Assembly (NCBI RefSeq): GCF_019753765.1
Contig: NZ_JAIJZW010000001.1
Coordinates: 656,575 to 720,574, forward strand
From: Microbacterium marinilacus
Lineage (GTDB): Bacteria; Actinomycetota; Actinomycetes; Actinomycetales; Microbacteriaceae
Length of the DNA stretch: 64,000 nt
Direction: 5' to 3'
Positions within the stretch are counted from its first letter, which is position 1. Each line of letters begins with the position of its first letter. Positions 24,444-33,179 of the stretch are shown here, one piece after another. The notes beneath the pieces are model-generated. The model worked only from the letters and a program-made list of their open reading frames with translations, was not told where the DNA came from and made no database searches. A program made the position numbers and the translations under genes.

Positions 24444-26249
24444 GTGAGCGAAACGGGATCGCCGCTCGACGGCCTGGACGAGCACCAGCGCGAGGCCGCC
24501 GCGACGCTGCGTGGACCGGTCGTGGTGCTCGCCGGCGCCGGCGCCGGCAAGACACGCGTCATCACGCACCGGATCGCGCACGGCGTCGACACGGGCGCGT
24601 ACTCGCCGCAGCGCGTGATGGCGGTGACCTTCACGGCGAAGGCCGCCGGCGAGCTCCGCGGTCGCCTGCGAGGGCTGGGCATCGAGGGCGTGTCGGCGAA
24701 GACGTTCCACGCGGCGGCCCTGTCGCAGCTGAACTACTTCTGGCCGCAGGTGGCCGGAGACGAGGCCCCGCGCATCGTCGACAACAAGGTCAAGCTGCTC
24801 GCCCACGCGGCCGACGCGGTGCGGCTGAGGCCGGACCGCGCGACGCTGCGCGACGTGGCGTCGCAGATCGAGTGGCGCAAGGTGACGATGCGCACGATCG
24901 AGCAGTACGCGCGTCTCGGACGGACGGTGGGCGCGCTGCGGAGCGACGCGCTCGTCGCCCTGATGACCGAGTACGAGCGTCTGAAGGACGAACGACGGCA
25001 GCTCGACTTCGAGGACGTCCTTCTGGCGTGCGCGGGGATGCTCGAGGCGGAGCCGCGGGTCGTGGGTGCCGTCCGAGAGCAGTACCGGCACTTCACCGTC
25101 GACGAGTTCCAGGACGTCTCGCCGCTGCAGAACCGTCTGCTCGAGCTCTGGCTGGGGGAGCGGCGCGACCTGTGCGTCGTGGGCGACGCGAGCCAGACGG
25201 TCTACTCGTTCACCGGGGCCGAGTCGCGCTTCCTGCTCGAGTTCGGGTCGCGGTATCCGGATGCGAAGGTGGTGCGCCTGGAGCGCAACTACCGCTCCGA
25301 TCCGGCGGTGCTGGACGTCGCCAACGCCCTCATGCGCGGGCGGCCCGGCGCGCTGACGCTGGTCGCCGCGCGTTCCGACGGCGGCGCGCCGGCGCCCGTG
25401 GCGACGGCGTACGACGACGACCGTGACGAGGCGGACGGCGTGGCCGACTCCGTCGCGCGCCAGCTCGCCTCGGCGACCGCCGACGAGGTCGCGATCCTGT
25501 ACCGGTCGCATGCGCAGTCGGCACTGATCCAGCAGTCGCTCGCCGCGCGAGGCATCCCGACGACGGTGCTCGGCGGCACCCGCTTCTTCGACATGCCGGA
25601 GGTGCGCCAGGCCGTGCTGGCGATCCGAGCCGCGGCGGTCGCGCCGCACGGCTCGGTGTTCCTCGATGACGTGCGCAGCGCGCTTCGGGGCCTCGGGCAT
25701 CAGGACGAGCCCCCGGCGGCGGGCGGCGCGCTGCGCGACGCCTGGGAGGCGCGTGCGGCTCTGCTGCGGCTGGCGGAGGCGGCACCGGAGGGGACGACTC
25801 TGCGTGGCTTCGCGGACGACCTGATGGCGCGCGCGAAGGACCAGCACGAGCCGGCCATGCGCACCGTCACCCTCTCGACCCTGCACGCCGCGAAGGGCCT
25901 GGAGTGGCCGCACGTGCACATCCTGGGGTTCTCGGAGGGGCTGCTGCCGATCTCGTACGCCTCGTCGCTCGACGGCGTGGACGAGGAGCGCCGTCTGGCG
26001 TACGTCGGCATCACGCGGGCCGCGCGAAGCCTGTCGATCTCGTGGGCACGGATGTCGGATGCCCAACGGCCAGGGAGAGGCGAGCGGGCGCCGTCGCGCT
26101 TCCTCGCGGAGATCGGCCCGTCGCTTCGGCACTCGCAGCCGCGGCGCCACGGCACAGGCACGAGAGGTGCGGGCGGTGCGAGCGCCACGCCCGCCGGGCG
26201 TCAGAGCGGGAGCGCACCGAGGCCGTCACGCCCGTCGCGGGCGGGCTGA
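24444..26249 (+). CDS. UvrD2-like ATP-dependent DNA helicase (short form)
   Basis: A 601-aa superfamily 1A helicase with complete motifs: LAGAGAGKT (about 29-37), VTFTAKAAGEL, FTVDEFQDVS, GDASQTVYSFTGA, LERNYRS, STLHAAKGLEW and LAYVGITRAAR. The position next to nudC points to UvrD2, but mycobacterial UvrD2 continues with an HRDC domain and a tetracysteine module. Here, after SRFLAEIG, there is only a Ser/Arg/Pro-rich tail of about 50 residues. GTG start. The last 239 bp overlap the convergent ThiF-like gene, so one or both tails may be poorly constrained. Confidence 0.87.
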   Translation: MSETGSPLDGLDEHQREAAATLRGPVVVLAGAGAGKTRVITHRIAHGVDTGAYSPQRVMAVTFTAKAAGELRGRLRGLGIEGVSAKTFHAAALSQLNYFWPQVAGDEAPRIVDNKVKLLAHAADAVRLRPDRATLRDVASQIEWRKVTMRTIEQYARLGRTVGALRSDALVALMTEYERLKDERRQLDFEDVLLACAGMLEAEPRVVGAVREQYRHFTVDEFQDVSPLQNRLLELWLGERRDLCVVGDASQTVYSFTGAESRFLLEFGSRYPDAKVVRLERNYRSDPAVLDVANALMRGRPGALTLVAARSDGGAPAPVATAYDDDRDEADGVADSVARQLASATADEVAILYRSHAQSALIQQSLAARGIPTTVLGGTRFFDMPEVRQAVLAIRAAAVAPHGSVFLDDVRSALRGLGHQDEPPAAGGALRDAWEARAALLRLAEAAPEGTTLRGFADDLMARAKDQHEPAMRTVTLSTLHAAKGLEWPHVHILGFSEGLLPISYASSLDGVDEERRLAYVGITRAARSLSISWARMSDAQRPGRGERAPSRFLAEIGPSLRHSQPRRHGTGTRGAGGASATPAGRQSGSAPRPSRPSRAG

Positions 26250-26919
26250 GCGCGTCCCGCAGCAGGCGTGCGGCGAGGGTGCCGGCCTCCATCGCGAGGG
26301 ATCGCGGCACCGGAGAGGGCCGTCGGCCCAGCAGCTGGGATGCGATCGCGGGCCACGCCGGGTCGCGATCGCGCTCGTGCGCCGCCAGGCACGCCAGGCA
26401 GGCGGTCCGCCCCGGTCGCACGTAGGGGCCGACGGTGACACCGCCGCCGTCGAAGACGATCGGCACGTGCGGGGTGTCGCGCGCCATCAGGCGCGACGGG
26501 AGGTGCGGCGGCGTGAGGTGATGGGACACCAGCACCACGGCGTCGGCGTCGGCCGCGTCCGAGGGGGCGACCCAGTCGGCGGCGATGCCGGCGGCTCCGA
26601 GCGCCTCGGCCACGTCGCAGCAGATCGCCGCGGCGACGCCGTCCGCCGCCTGCAGCTGAACCCTGGTGGGAGCCGGGGGCGGCTGCAGGGCGGGGCGCAA
26701 GGTCGCGAGGAACGCCGCGAGATCGCGCGGCGTCGCGTCCGCCAGGGCGGCCAGCCGCTCGAGCGTCGCGGTGTCGGCGCCGTGCTCCAGCGCGTGCAGC
26801 ACCCGCTGCTGCCAGGGAGCCGGGTCGTCGACCGTCACGACCGCGTGCGTGCCGAGCTGCAGCGTGCTCTCGTCGCGCCAGAGAGCGGGGAGGGCTGGGT
26901 CGAGCCGATAGAACGTCAT
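26011..26919 (-). CDS. ThiF/TOMM-cyclodehydratase-like protein
   Basis: A 302-aa protein. The N-terminal part (YRLDPALPALWRDESTLQLG, then a winged-helix-like stretch to about 75) and the following Rossmann-like part resemble the leader-binding and E1-like parts of azoline-forming cyclodehydratases. PGRTACLACLAAHERDRDP and the later SCLC supply a CxxC plus CxC, as in the zinc site of E1/ThiF proteins. No adenylation motif is evident. No precursor peptide, YcaO or dehydrogenase gene lies nearby, so it may have another role. ATG 26919, six bases after GACGAT. Beyond SCLC the tail overlaps the uvrD2-like gene. Confidence 0.65.
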   Translation of the reverse strand: MTFYRLDPALPALWRDESTLQLGTHAVVTVDDPAPWQQRVLHALEHGADTATLERLAALADATPRDLAAFLATLRPALQPPPAPTRVQLQAADGVAAAICCDVAEALGAAGIAADWVAPSDAADADAVVLVSHHLTPPHLPSRLMARDTPHVPIVFDGGGVTVGPYVRPGRTACLACLAAHERDRDPAWPAIASQLLGRRPSPVPRSLAMEAGTLAARLLRDALSPPATGVTASVRSRSDARRAWRSHRPHLSCLCRGAAAASAEATGRSPRGSATAPARLSLAVGHPTSVPTRSTGFARPA

Positions 26920-27011
26920 GCGCCCATCGTCTTCGGCCGGAGGGCGCCGCAGGCTGCTTGTCCACAGGCGTCCCGGCCGCCGGCGCCGGACGGGACGCCT
27001 GGGGACGACGG

Positions 27012-28481
27012 TCAGACCGGGCGCGGCCCCGCGGGGCCGTCGTCCGGCCCGTCCTCGTCCTGCCGGTCGTCGTCGGGTCCGCCGGCGTCCGGCTCGGCGT
27101 CGCCGGATGCGCCGTCGGTGCCCGCCTCGGACAGCAGGCGCTCGAGGGCGTCGTCGAGCTCGTCGCGCTGCGGCGCCTCGCCGCGGGCAGTGGCCTCGAG
27201 TCGTGCGATCAGACCGGACGGGTCGTCGATGTCCGACGCCTCGGGCATGAAGTCGGGGGAGTCCCACAGGGCGTCGCGGGCCTCGATGCCCACGGCGTCC
27301 GTCACGGCGCGCCACATCGCGGCGGCCTCTCGGAGGCGGCGGGGGCGCAGCTTCAGGCCCACGAGGGCCCCGAGGGCGTCCTCGGCCGGCCCGCCCACCG
27401 CGCGCCGGCGTCGGATGGTCTCGGCGATCCGCTCGAGGCTGGGGATGCGCGAGGTCGCGTCGGCGGTCACCACATCCACCCACCCCTCGATGAGCGCGAG
27501 CATGTTCTCGAGACGGTCGAGGGCCAGCTTCTGAGGCTCGGTCTGCTGTGGCAGCAGGGCACCGCTCTCGAGCGCCTGCCGCAGCTCGTCCAGGTCGGAC
27601 GGATCGAAGCGGGAGGCGAGCTCCTCGAGGCGCTCGGTGTCGATGTGCACGCCCCGCGCGTACTCGGTCACCTGCGACAGCACGTGCAGGCGCAGCCACT
27701 TCGCGTGACGGAACAGACGGGCGTGGGCGAGCTCGCGCGCTGCGACGTACAGCGCGAGCTGGTCGTCGGGGATCTCGAGGCCCTCGCCGAGGTCGGCGAA
27801 GTTCTGGGGCAGGATCGCGGCGCTGCCGGCGGGCAGGACCGGGATGCCGACGTCTCCGCCGCTGACGACCTCGAGCGACAGCCGGCCGACGACGTGTCCC
27901 AGCTGGGTCGCGAACAGCGAGCCGCCGAGGCTGCGCATCACCTGGCCCGCGTTCTTCACGAAGCCCTGCATCTCGTCGGGCACCTGTGAGCTGAGGCTCT
28001 CCGTGAGGGCATCGGCGACGCTCGTCGCCACGGGCTCGGCGAGCTCCTGCCACACGGGCAGGGTGCGCTCCACCCACTCGCCTCGCGTGATCGCGCGCGG
28101 GGCGTCGGCGAGGTCGGCGATCGACGTGGCCTCCGACAGCCAGAGGCCCGCCAGCTGGAAGGCCTGCTCGAGGTCGGCACGCTGGCCCTGCGTCACGCTC
28201 AGGCCGTCCTGGTTGGCGATGTGCAGCGCCTGCCGCTTGGTCGAGTCCCAGTCGATCCCTGCACCCGACGAGCGGAAGGCGCTCTGCAGGTTCTGCATCA
28301 CCTGTGAGAGCGTCGCCGGGTCGATGGGCATGCCCGTGAGCCGCGCGAGCTGCTCGGGATCCATACGCGCGAACTGGCTCGGGTCGATCGAGTCCGGGTC
28401 GAGCTGGCTGCCCGAAGCGCCGAAGAGCTGGCGCATGAGCTCCTGGAACTCCTCCTCGGGGGAGCGGTCGTCATCTGGCAC
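27012..28481 (-). CDS. DUF2342 zinc-metalloprotease-like protein
   Basis: A 489-aa cytoplasmic protein of the DUF2342 family, annotated in actinobacteria as a zinc-dependent metalloprotease or F420-biosynthesis-associated protein. The putative metal site is RELAHARLFRH (about residues 248-258), an H-containing helix of the type ExxH. The conserved segments NQDGLSVTQGQR, LGHVVGRLS, ILPQNFADL and EGWVDVV are present. The last 50 residues are an Asp/Gly/Pro-rich disordered tail. It neighbours the PDZ-Lon protease and UPF0182, an arrangement seen also in M. tuberculosis (Rv3193c-Rv3195). Protease activity is family inference only. Confidence 0.82.
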   Translation of the reverse strand: MPDDDRSPEEEFQELMRQLFGASGSQLDPDSIDPSQFARMDPEQLARLTGMPIDPATLSQVMQNLQSAFRSSGAGIDWDSTKRQALHIANQDGLSVTQGQRADLEQAFQLAGLWLSEATSIADLADAPRAITRGEWVERTLPVWQELAEPVATSVADALTESLSSQVPDEMQGFVKNAGQVMRSLGGSLFATQLGHVVGRLSLEVVSGGDVGIPVLPAGSAAILPQNFADLGEGLEIPDDQLALYVAARELAHARLFRHAKWLRLHVLSQVTEYARGVHIDTERLEELASRFDPSDLDELRQALESGALLPQQTEPQKLALDRLENMLALIEGWVDVVTADATSRIPSLERIAETIRRRRAVGGPAEDALGALVGLKLRPRRLREAAAMWRAVTDAVGIEARDALWDSPDFMPEASDIDDPSGLIARLEATARGEAPQRDELDDALERLLSEAGTDGASGDAEPDAGGPDDDRQDEDGPDDGPAGPRPV

Positions 28482-28606
28482 GTCAGCCGCCTTTCAGCCG
28501 GTCGATGCTCGGTGGTCCTACGCTAGTCTCACCCGTCTTCGCCCGCCTCGGCCCCCGCAGCGCCTGCCTTACGCCGCCCGCGAACGACGGCGCCGAAGGG
28601 GAAGAT

Positions 28607-29722
28607 GTGACGCTGTTCGATGGATCGGAGCCGATCCGCGCGCGCTCGCTGCCGCGACGCACCGTGGCGGGCATGTGGGCGCTCGTGATCGCGGCGCTCG
28701 TGCTGGTCGTGCTGACGTTCCTGCCGACCGCGTACGTGATCCAGCGCCCCGGCCCGGTGTACGACACGATCGGGACCGCCGAGTCGGCCGACGGCGAGGC
28801 CGTCCCCCTGATCGAGGTCTCCGGAGCGGACACGTACGAGACGGAAGGCACGCTCGACCTGACGACGGTGCAGGTGGTCGGCAACCGCGACCGCACGCCG
28901 TCGTGGTTCGAGCTCGCCCTCGCGTGGCTCGACCCCTCCCGGGCCGTCGTCCCCATCGAGAGCGTGTTCCCCGCCGGGGTGACGACCGAGCAGCGCGAGG
29001 AGGAGAACGCCGTGCTGATGGTGGACTCCCAGGCCGAGGCCACGGCGGCGGCGCTCAGCGAGCTGGGCTACGACGTCGGCGCGCGGGTCGAGGTCGCCGA
29101 CATCGCGGGCGACGACGCGCCCGCCGCGGGCCTCATCGAGCCCGGCGACCGGATCCTCTCGGCCGACGGCACGGCCGTGGCCGACGCGACCGAGCTGCGG
29201 GAGGCCATCCAGGCAGGCGGCGGCGCGCCCGTCGAGATCGAGTACGAGCGCGACGGCGAGCAGGGGTCGGTGAGCGTCACGCCGGAGGAGAGCACGATCG
29301 AGGGCGAGACGGCCTGGCTCGTCGGCATCACGCTGACCACCGCGTTCGACTTCCCGTTCGACGTCAAGATCCAGCTCGACAACGTCGGCGGCCCGAGCGC
29401 GGGGATGATGTTCGCGCTCGGCATCGTGGACGTCCTGACGCCCGGTGCGCTGAACGGCGGTGAGGCGGTCGCCGGAACCGGCACGATCGCCGCCGACGGC
29501 ACCGTCGGGCCGATCGGCGGGATCCGCCAGAAGCTGTACGGCGCGCGCGACGCCGGCGCCGAATGGTTCCTCGCGCCCGCATCGAACTGCAACGAGGTCG
29601 TCGGGCACGTGCCGGACGGTCTGCAGGTGTTCTCGGTCGAGACCCTCGAGGACTCGCTCGCCGCGCTCGACGCGATCTCCGCCGGCGACACGGGGGAGCT
29701 GCCCGTCTGCACCGCGGGCTGA
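28607..29722 (+). CDS. YlbL-type PDZ/Lon-like membrane serine protease
   Basis: A 371-aa protein with one N-terminal membrane helix (about 20-43), an outside PDZ domain (about 165-235) and a Lon-type protease domain with a Ser264 (GGPSAGMMF) and Lys309 (GGIRQKL) dyad. B. subtilis YlbL, the model of the family, takes part in regulated proteolysis after DNA damage. GTG start at 28607 with GAAGGGGA upstream; it lies about 65 bp downstream of a TACGCT/TAGTCT promoter-like stretch, so this transcript has a leader. Divergent from the DUF2342 gene, 125 bp apart. Confidence 0.88.
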   Translation: MTLFDGSEPIRARSLPRRTVAGMWALVIAALVLVVLTFLPTAYVIQRPGPVYDTIGTAESADGEAVPLIEVSGADTYETEGTLDLTTVQVVGNRDRTPSWFELALAWLDPSRAVVPIESVFPAGVTTEQREEENAVLMVDSQAEATAAALSELGYDVGARVEVADIAGDDAPAAGLIEPGDRILSADGTAVADATELREAIQAGGGAPVEIEYERDGEQGSVSVTPEESTIEGETAWLVGITLTTAFDFPFDVKIQLDNVGGPSAGMMFALGIVDVLTPGALNGGEAVAGTGTIAADGTVGPIGGIRQKLYGARDAGAEWFLAPASNCNEVVGHVPDGLQVFSVETLEDSLAALDAISAGDTGELPVCTAG

Positions 29723-29832
29723 GGTCGGCACGGGGTCGAGGACGCCCTGCGCGCACCGCGGCCCCGTCCGCTCTCGCGTTCCCCGGGGTGCGGCAGCCAG
29801 GCGCTCCCGGCCGGTGCATAAGGTTCTCTGGT

Positions 29833-29838
29833 TAGGCT
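29833..29838 (+). promoter_or_regulatory. -10 hexamer of UPF0182 gene
   Basis: TAGGCT followed by 6 bases (TGCAGG) and the GTG at 29845; leaderless arrangement. Confidence 0.5.
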
Positions 29839-29844
29839 TGCAGG

Positions 29845-32760
29845 GTGACCACGACCTCCGCGCCCAGGGCGGCCGCGCCGTCCCCCTTCCGACGCATCGT
29901 CACGATCTCCCTTGCGGTGATCGTGGCTCTCGTCGTCGCCTTCTTCGCGTTCTCGAACCTTTACGCCGAGTTCCTCTGGTTCGACCAGCTCGGCTTCGCG
30001 AACGTGCTGACGACGCAGTGGCTGGCGAGGGTCGTGATGTTCGTCGTCGGCTTCGTCGGCATGGCCGGCCCCGTGTGGCTGGCGATCTTCCTCGCCTACC
30101 GGCTGCGGCCGGTGTACGCGCGGCTGAGCTCGCAGCTCGACCGGTATCAGGAGGTCGTCGAGCCGCTGCGTCGCCTCGCCATGTGGGGCATCCCCGTCTT
30201 CTTCGGCTTCTTCGCGGGCTTCGCGGCCTCCGCCCAGTGGGAGACCACGTGGCTGTGGCTCAACGGCGGGGCGACGGGTCAGACCGACCCCGAGTTCGGG
30301 CTCGACACGGGCTTCTACATGTTCGCGATGCCGTTCTACCAGTCGGTGGCGGGCTTCGCCTCGGCGGTCATCCTGATCAGCCTCCTGGTGACCGCGGCGG
30401 TGTCCTACCTCTACGGATCGGTGCGGATCGGGCAGGGGGAGATGCGCATCTCCAAGGCCGCCCGCATCCAGCTCGCCGTGCTGGCCGGCGTCTACCTCCT
30501 GGTGCAGGCGGGGAGCCTGTGGCTCGACCGCTACGCCAACCTGGTGGCGGCGGGCGACCGCATCACCGGCCCCGCCTACACGGAGGCGAACGCCGTCATC
30601 CCCGGCCAGACGATCCTCGCCGTGGTCGCCGCGCTCGTCGCGATCCTCTTCTTCGTGACGGCCGTGATCGGCCGCTGGCGCTACCCGCTGATCGCGACCG
30701 CGCTGCTGATCGTGACGTCCCTCGTGGTGAGCCTGGGCTACCCCTGGGCGGTCGAGACGTTCCAGGTGCGACCGAACCAGCGCGACTACGAGATGGACTA
30801 CTACCAGCGCAACGTCGACGGCACGCGTGCCGCGTACGGGCTGGACGGCATCGAGAAGACCGAGTTCAACGCGGAGACCGAGGCCGAGGAGGGGCAGCTG
30901 CGCAACGACGCGGACACGACGGCCTCGCTGCGCCTGATGGACCCGGCGATCATCAGCCCCACCGTGCGGCAGCTGCAGCAGTACCGGCAGTACTACGGCT
31001 TCAACGAGCGGCTGGACGTCGACCGCTACCAGATCGACGGCGAGACCCAGGATACGGTCGTCGCGGTGCGCGAGCTCGACCTCGGGCAGCTCGACCAGAG
31101 CGCGCAGACCTGGCAGAACACGACGATGGTCTACACGCACGGGTACGGTCTCGTCGCCGCCAAGGGCAACGAGCGCACGAACGAGGGCGAGCCGGTCTTC
31201 ATCGAGAGCGACATCCCGTCGTCGGGCTTCCTGTCGGAGCTCGACTACGAGCCGCGCGTGTACTTCGGCGAGAACTCGCCCCTGTACTCGATCGTCGGCG
31301 CACCGGAGGGGTCGGAGCCCATGGAGCTCGACTACCCGCGCGGTCAGGAGGGCGCCAGCGAGACCCGCACGACCTTCGACGAGGAGGGCGGGCCGAGCGT
31401 CGGCAACTTCTTCCACAAGCTGCTGTACGCGATGAAGTTCCAGTCGGAGCAGATCCTCTTCTCCGACAACGTCAACGCCGACTCGCAGATCCTCTACGAC
31501 CGCGATCCGGCCACGCGCGTGCAGAAGACCGCTCCGTACCTGACGATCGACAGCGACCCCTACCCGAGCGTGGTGGACGGCCGCATCGTCTGGATCGTGG
31601 ACGCGTACACGACGAGCTCGACGTACCCGTACTCGACGGGTGTGAGCCTGTCGTCGGCGATCAGCGACTCGACGAACCCGCAGCCGAGCCTGCGGATCGA
31701 TGACATCAACTACATCCGCAACTCGGTCAAGGCCACGGTCGACGCGTACAGCGGCGAGGTCAAGCTGTACGCGTGGGACGAGGAGGACCCGGTGCTGCAG
31801 GCGTGGCAGAAGGTCTATCCCTCGACCGTGCTCCCGATCGACGACATGTCGGGCGAGCTGATGAGCCACGTGCGCTATCCGACCGACCTGTTCAAGGTGC
31901 AGCGCGCGATGCTCGGCACCTACCATGTCGACACGGCGGGGCAGTTCTACCAGCGCGACAACGCCTGGGCGACGCCGAGCGACCCGGCCAACCAGGACGT
32001 GCTGCAGCCGCCGTACTACCTGTCGATGCGGATGCCGGGCCAGGACGAGCCGACGTTCTCGATGTTCACGACGTTCATCCCCGATGGCGGCCAGCGCAAC
32101 GTGCTGATGGGCTACCTGTCGGTCGACTCGGATGCGGGCGACGAGGCGGGCCAGAAGCGCGACGACTACGGCAAGCTGCGCATGCTCGAGATCTCGGCGG
32201 ACACCACCGTCCCGGGTCCCGGACAGGTGCAGAACATGTTCAACTCCGACGCGGACATCGCGTCGCAGATGAACGTGCTGCAGATCGGAAACTCGAACGT
32301 CCGTCTCGGCAACCTGCTGACCCTGCCGGTCGGCGGCGGCCTGCTTTACGTGCAGCCGGTCTATGTCCAGTCCACGGGCGGCACGACCTATCCGCTGCTG
32401 CGCAAGGTGCTGGTGGCGTTCGGCGACCAGCTGGCCTTCGAGGACACGCTGGCCGGGGCCCTCGACGAGCTGTTCGGCGGCGACTCGGGCGCCGCGACCG
32501 GCGACGACGACGTGACTCCGACGGATCCGACGGAGGAGCCCGCCGATCCGGACGCCGGTGACGGCGAGGACCAGGGTGAGCAGCCGGAGGAGACGACCCC
32601 GCCGGTCGCGGGCGACGAGTACGCGCAGGCGCTCTCCGATGCCCAGACGGCGCTGTCCGAGAAGCAGGCGGCGCTGGAGGACGGCGACATGGTCGCCTAC
32701 GCCGAGGCGGACGAGCGTCTCACCGACGCCGTGAGCCGCCTGCTGGAGCTCGAGGAGTAG
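29845..32760 (+). CDS. UPF0182 family multi-pass membrane protein
   Basis: A 971-aa integral membrane protein of the UPF0182 (COG1615) family, role unknown. Seven membrane helices fill about residues 15-310. A large extracytoplasmic domain follows (about 315-860) with the family segments RDYEMDYYQRNVDGTRAAY, MVYTHGYGLVAA, PRVYFGE and VHTD-like PTDLFKVQR. An acidic linker (about 885-925) leads into a C-terminal coiled coil (DAQTALSEKQAALEDGDM). GTG start, leaderless. It is the last member of the block shared with mycobacteria. Confidence 0.9.
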   Translation: MTTTSAPRAAAPSPFRRIVTISLAVIVALVVAFFAFSNLYAEFLWFDQLGFANVLTTQWLARVVMFVVGFVGMAGPVWLAIFLAYRLRPVYARLSSQLDRYQEVVEPLRRLAMWGIPVFFGFFAGFAASAQWETTWLWLNGGATGQTDPEFGLDTGFYMFAMPFYQSVAGFASAVILISLLVTAAVSYLYGSVRIGQGEMRISKAARIQLAVLAGVYLLVQAGSLWLDRYANLVAAGDRITGPAYTEANAVIPGQTILAVVAALVAILFFVTAVIGRWRYPLIATALLIVTSLVVSLGYPWAVETFQVRPNQRDYEMDYYQRNVDGTRAAYGLDGIEKTEFNAETEAEEGQLRNDADTTASLRLMDPAIISPTVRQLQQYRQYYGFNERLDVDRYQIDGETQDTVVAVRELDLGQLDQSAQTWQNTTMVYTHGYGLVAAKGNERTNEGEPVFIESDIPSSGFLSELDYEPRVYFGENSPLYSIVGAPEGSEPMELDYPRGQEGASETRTTFDEEGGPSVGNFFHKLLYAMKFQSEQILFSDNVNADSQILYDRDPATRVQKTAPYLTIDSDPYPSVVDGRIVWIVDAYTTSSTYPYSTGVSLSSAISDSTNPQPSLRIDDINYIRNSVKATVDAYSGEVKLYAWDEEDPVLQAWQKVYPSTVLPIDDMSGELMSHVRYPTDLFKVQRAMLGTYHVDTAGQFYQRDNAWATPSDPANQDVLQPPYYLSMRMPGQDEPTFSMFTTFIPDGGQRNVLMGYLSVDSDAGDEAGQKRDDYGKLRMLEISADTTVPGPGQVQNMFNSDADIASQMNVLQIGNSNVRLGNLLTLPVGGGLLYVQPVYVQSTGGTTYPLLRKVLVAFGDQLAFEDTLAGALDELFGGDSGAATGDDDVTPTDPTEEPADPDAGDGEDQGEQPEETTPPVAGDEYAQALSDAQTALSEKQAALEDGDMVAYAEADERLTDAVSRLLELEE

Positions 32761-32834
32761 TACCGCAGGCCTTCGGCTCGCCACGGGCGAGGACGCATCC
32801 GCAGAGGATCGTCCTCGCCCGTGGCTGTTCTCAT

Positions 32835-32907
32835 CCGCGACAATCCCTCTTCGCGCCGACAATGCAGCGACCACCCGCATTCTCGGCGCGGGAAGGGATT
32901 CTCGCGG
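32835..32907. repeat. Palindromic intergenic repeat, copy B
   Basis: Second copy of the element at 10065-10135, inverted relative to it. The inner arms are 14 bp (32852-32865 and 32877-32890) with one mismatch; outer arms (ccgcgacaatccct / agggattctcgcgg) extend the stem. It lies 75 bp after the UPF0182 stop and about 80 bp before the tRNA promoter, so it could end the UPF0182 transcript. Confidence 0.8.
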
Positions 32908-32986
32908 TCGATGCCGTTCCGGGCAGCGCGCAGCATCCGGGCAAACCGTGGGTGACACGCCCGGGGCGCATCGGTGTCACCTCGGA

Positions 32987-33016
32987 TTGGCCTGTGCCCC
33001 GATCCCGTGCTAATGT
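32987..33016 (+). promoter_or_regulatory. Promoter of initiator tRNA gene
   Basis: TTGGCC, an 18-base spacer, then TAATGT; transcription would start about 6 bases before the mature tRNA. The same design precedes tRNA-Lys and tmRNA. Confidence 0.65.
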
Positions 33017-33028
33017 TTTCTCTTGTGC

Positions 33029-33102
33029 CGCGGGGTGGAGCAGCTCGGTAGCTCGCTGGGCTCATAACCCAGAGGTCGTAGGTTCAAATCCTGCCCCCGC
33101 AA
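33029..33102 (+). tRNA. Initiator tRNA-fMet (CAU)
   Basis: A full cloverleaf. The acceptor stem CGCGGGG/CCCCGCA has the unpaired C1-A72 that marks initiators. The anticodon stem has three G-C pairs next to a CTCATAA loop (anticodon CAT). The T-arm is GTAGG-TTCAAAT-CCTGC. CCA is not encoded; CAA follows the discriminator A. Confidence 0.95.
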
Positions 33103-33107
33103 CAAAG

Positions 33108-33140
33108 AAGGCCCGGAATCCTCTCGGATTCCGGGCCTTT
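33108..33140 (+). terminator. Intrinsic terminator after tRNA-fMet
   Basis: A 14-bp perfect stem (arms 33108-33121 and 33126-33139, GGCCCGGAATCC type) with a TCTC loop and a following T-run. Confidence 0.85.
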
Positions 33141-33179
33141 CCCTTTGGCTGGCGTGAGTAGTGCCTCCCGCTCTCGCCG

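Noticed and set aside
29068..32958. Long antisense open frame opposite the PDZ-Lon and UPF0182 genes
   Set aside because: It spans two clearly real genes and an intergenic repeat, has no motifs, and is explained by codon bias.
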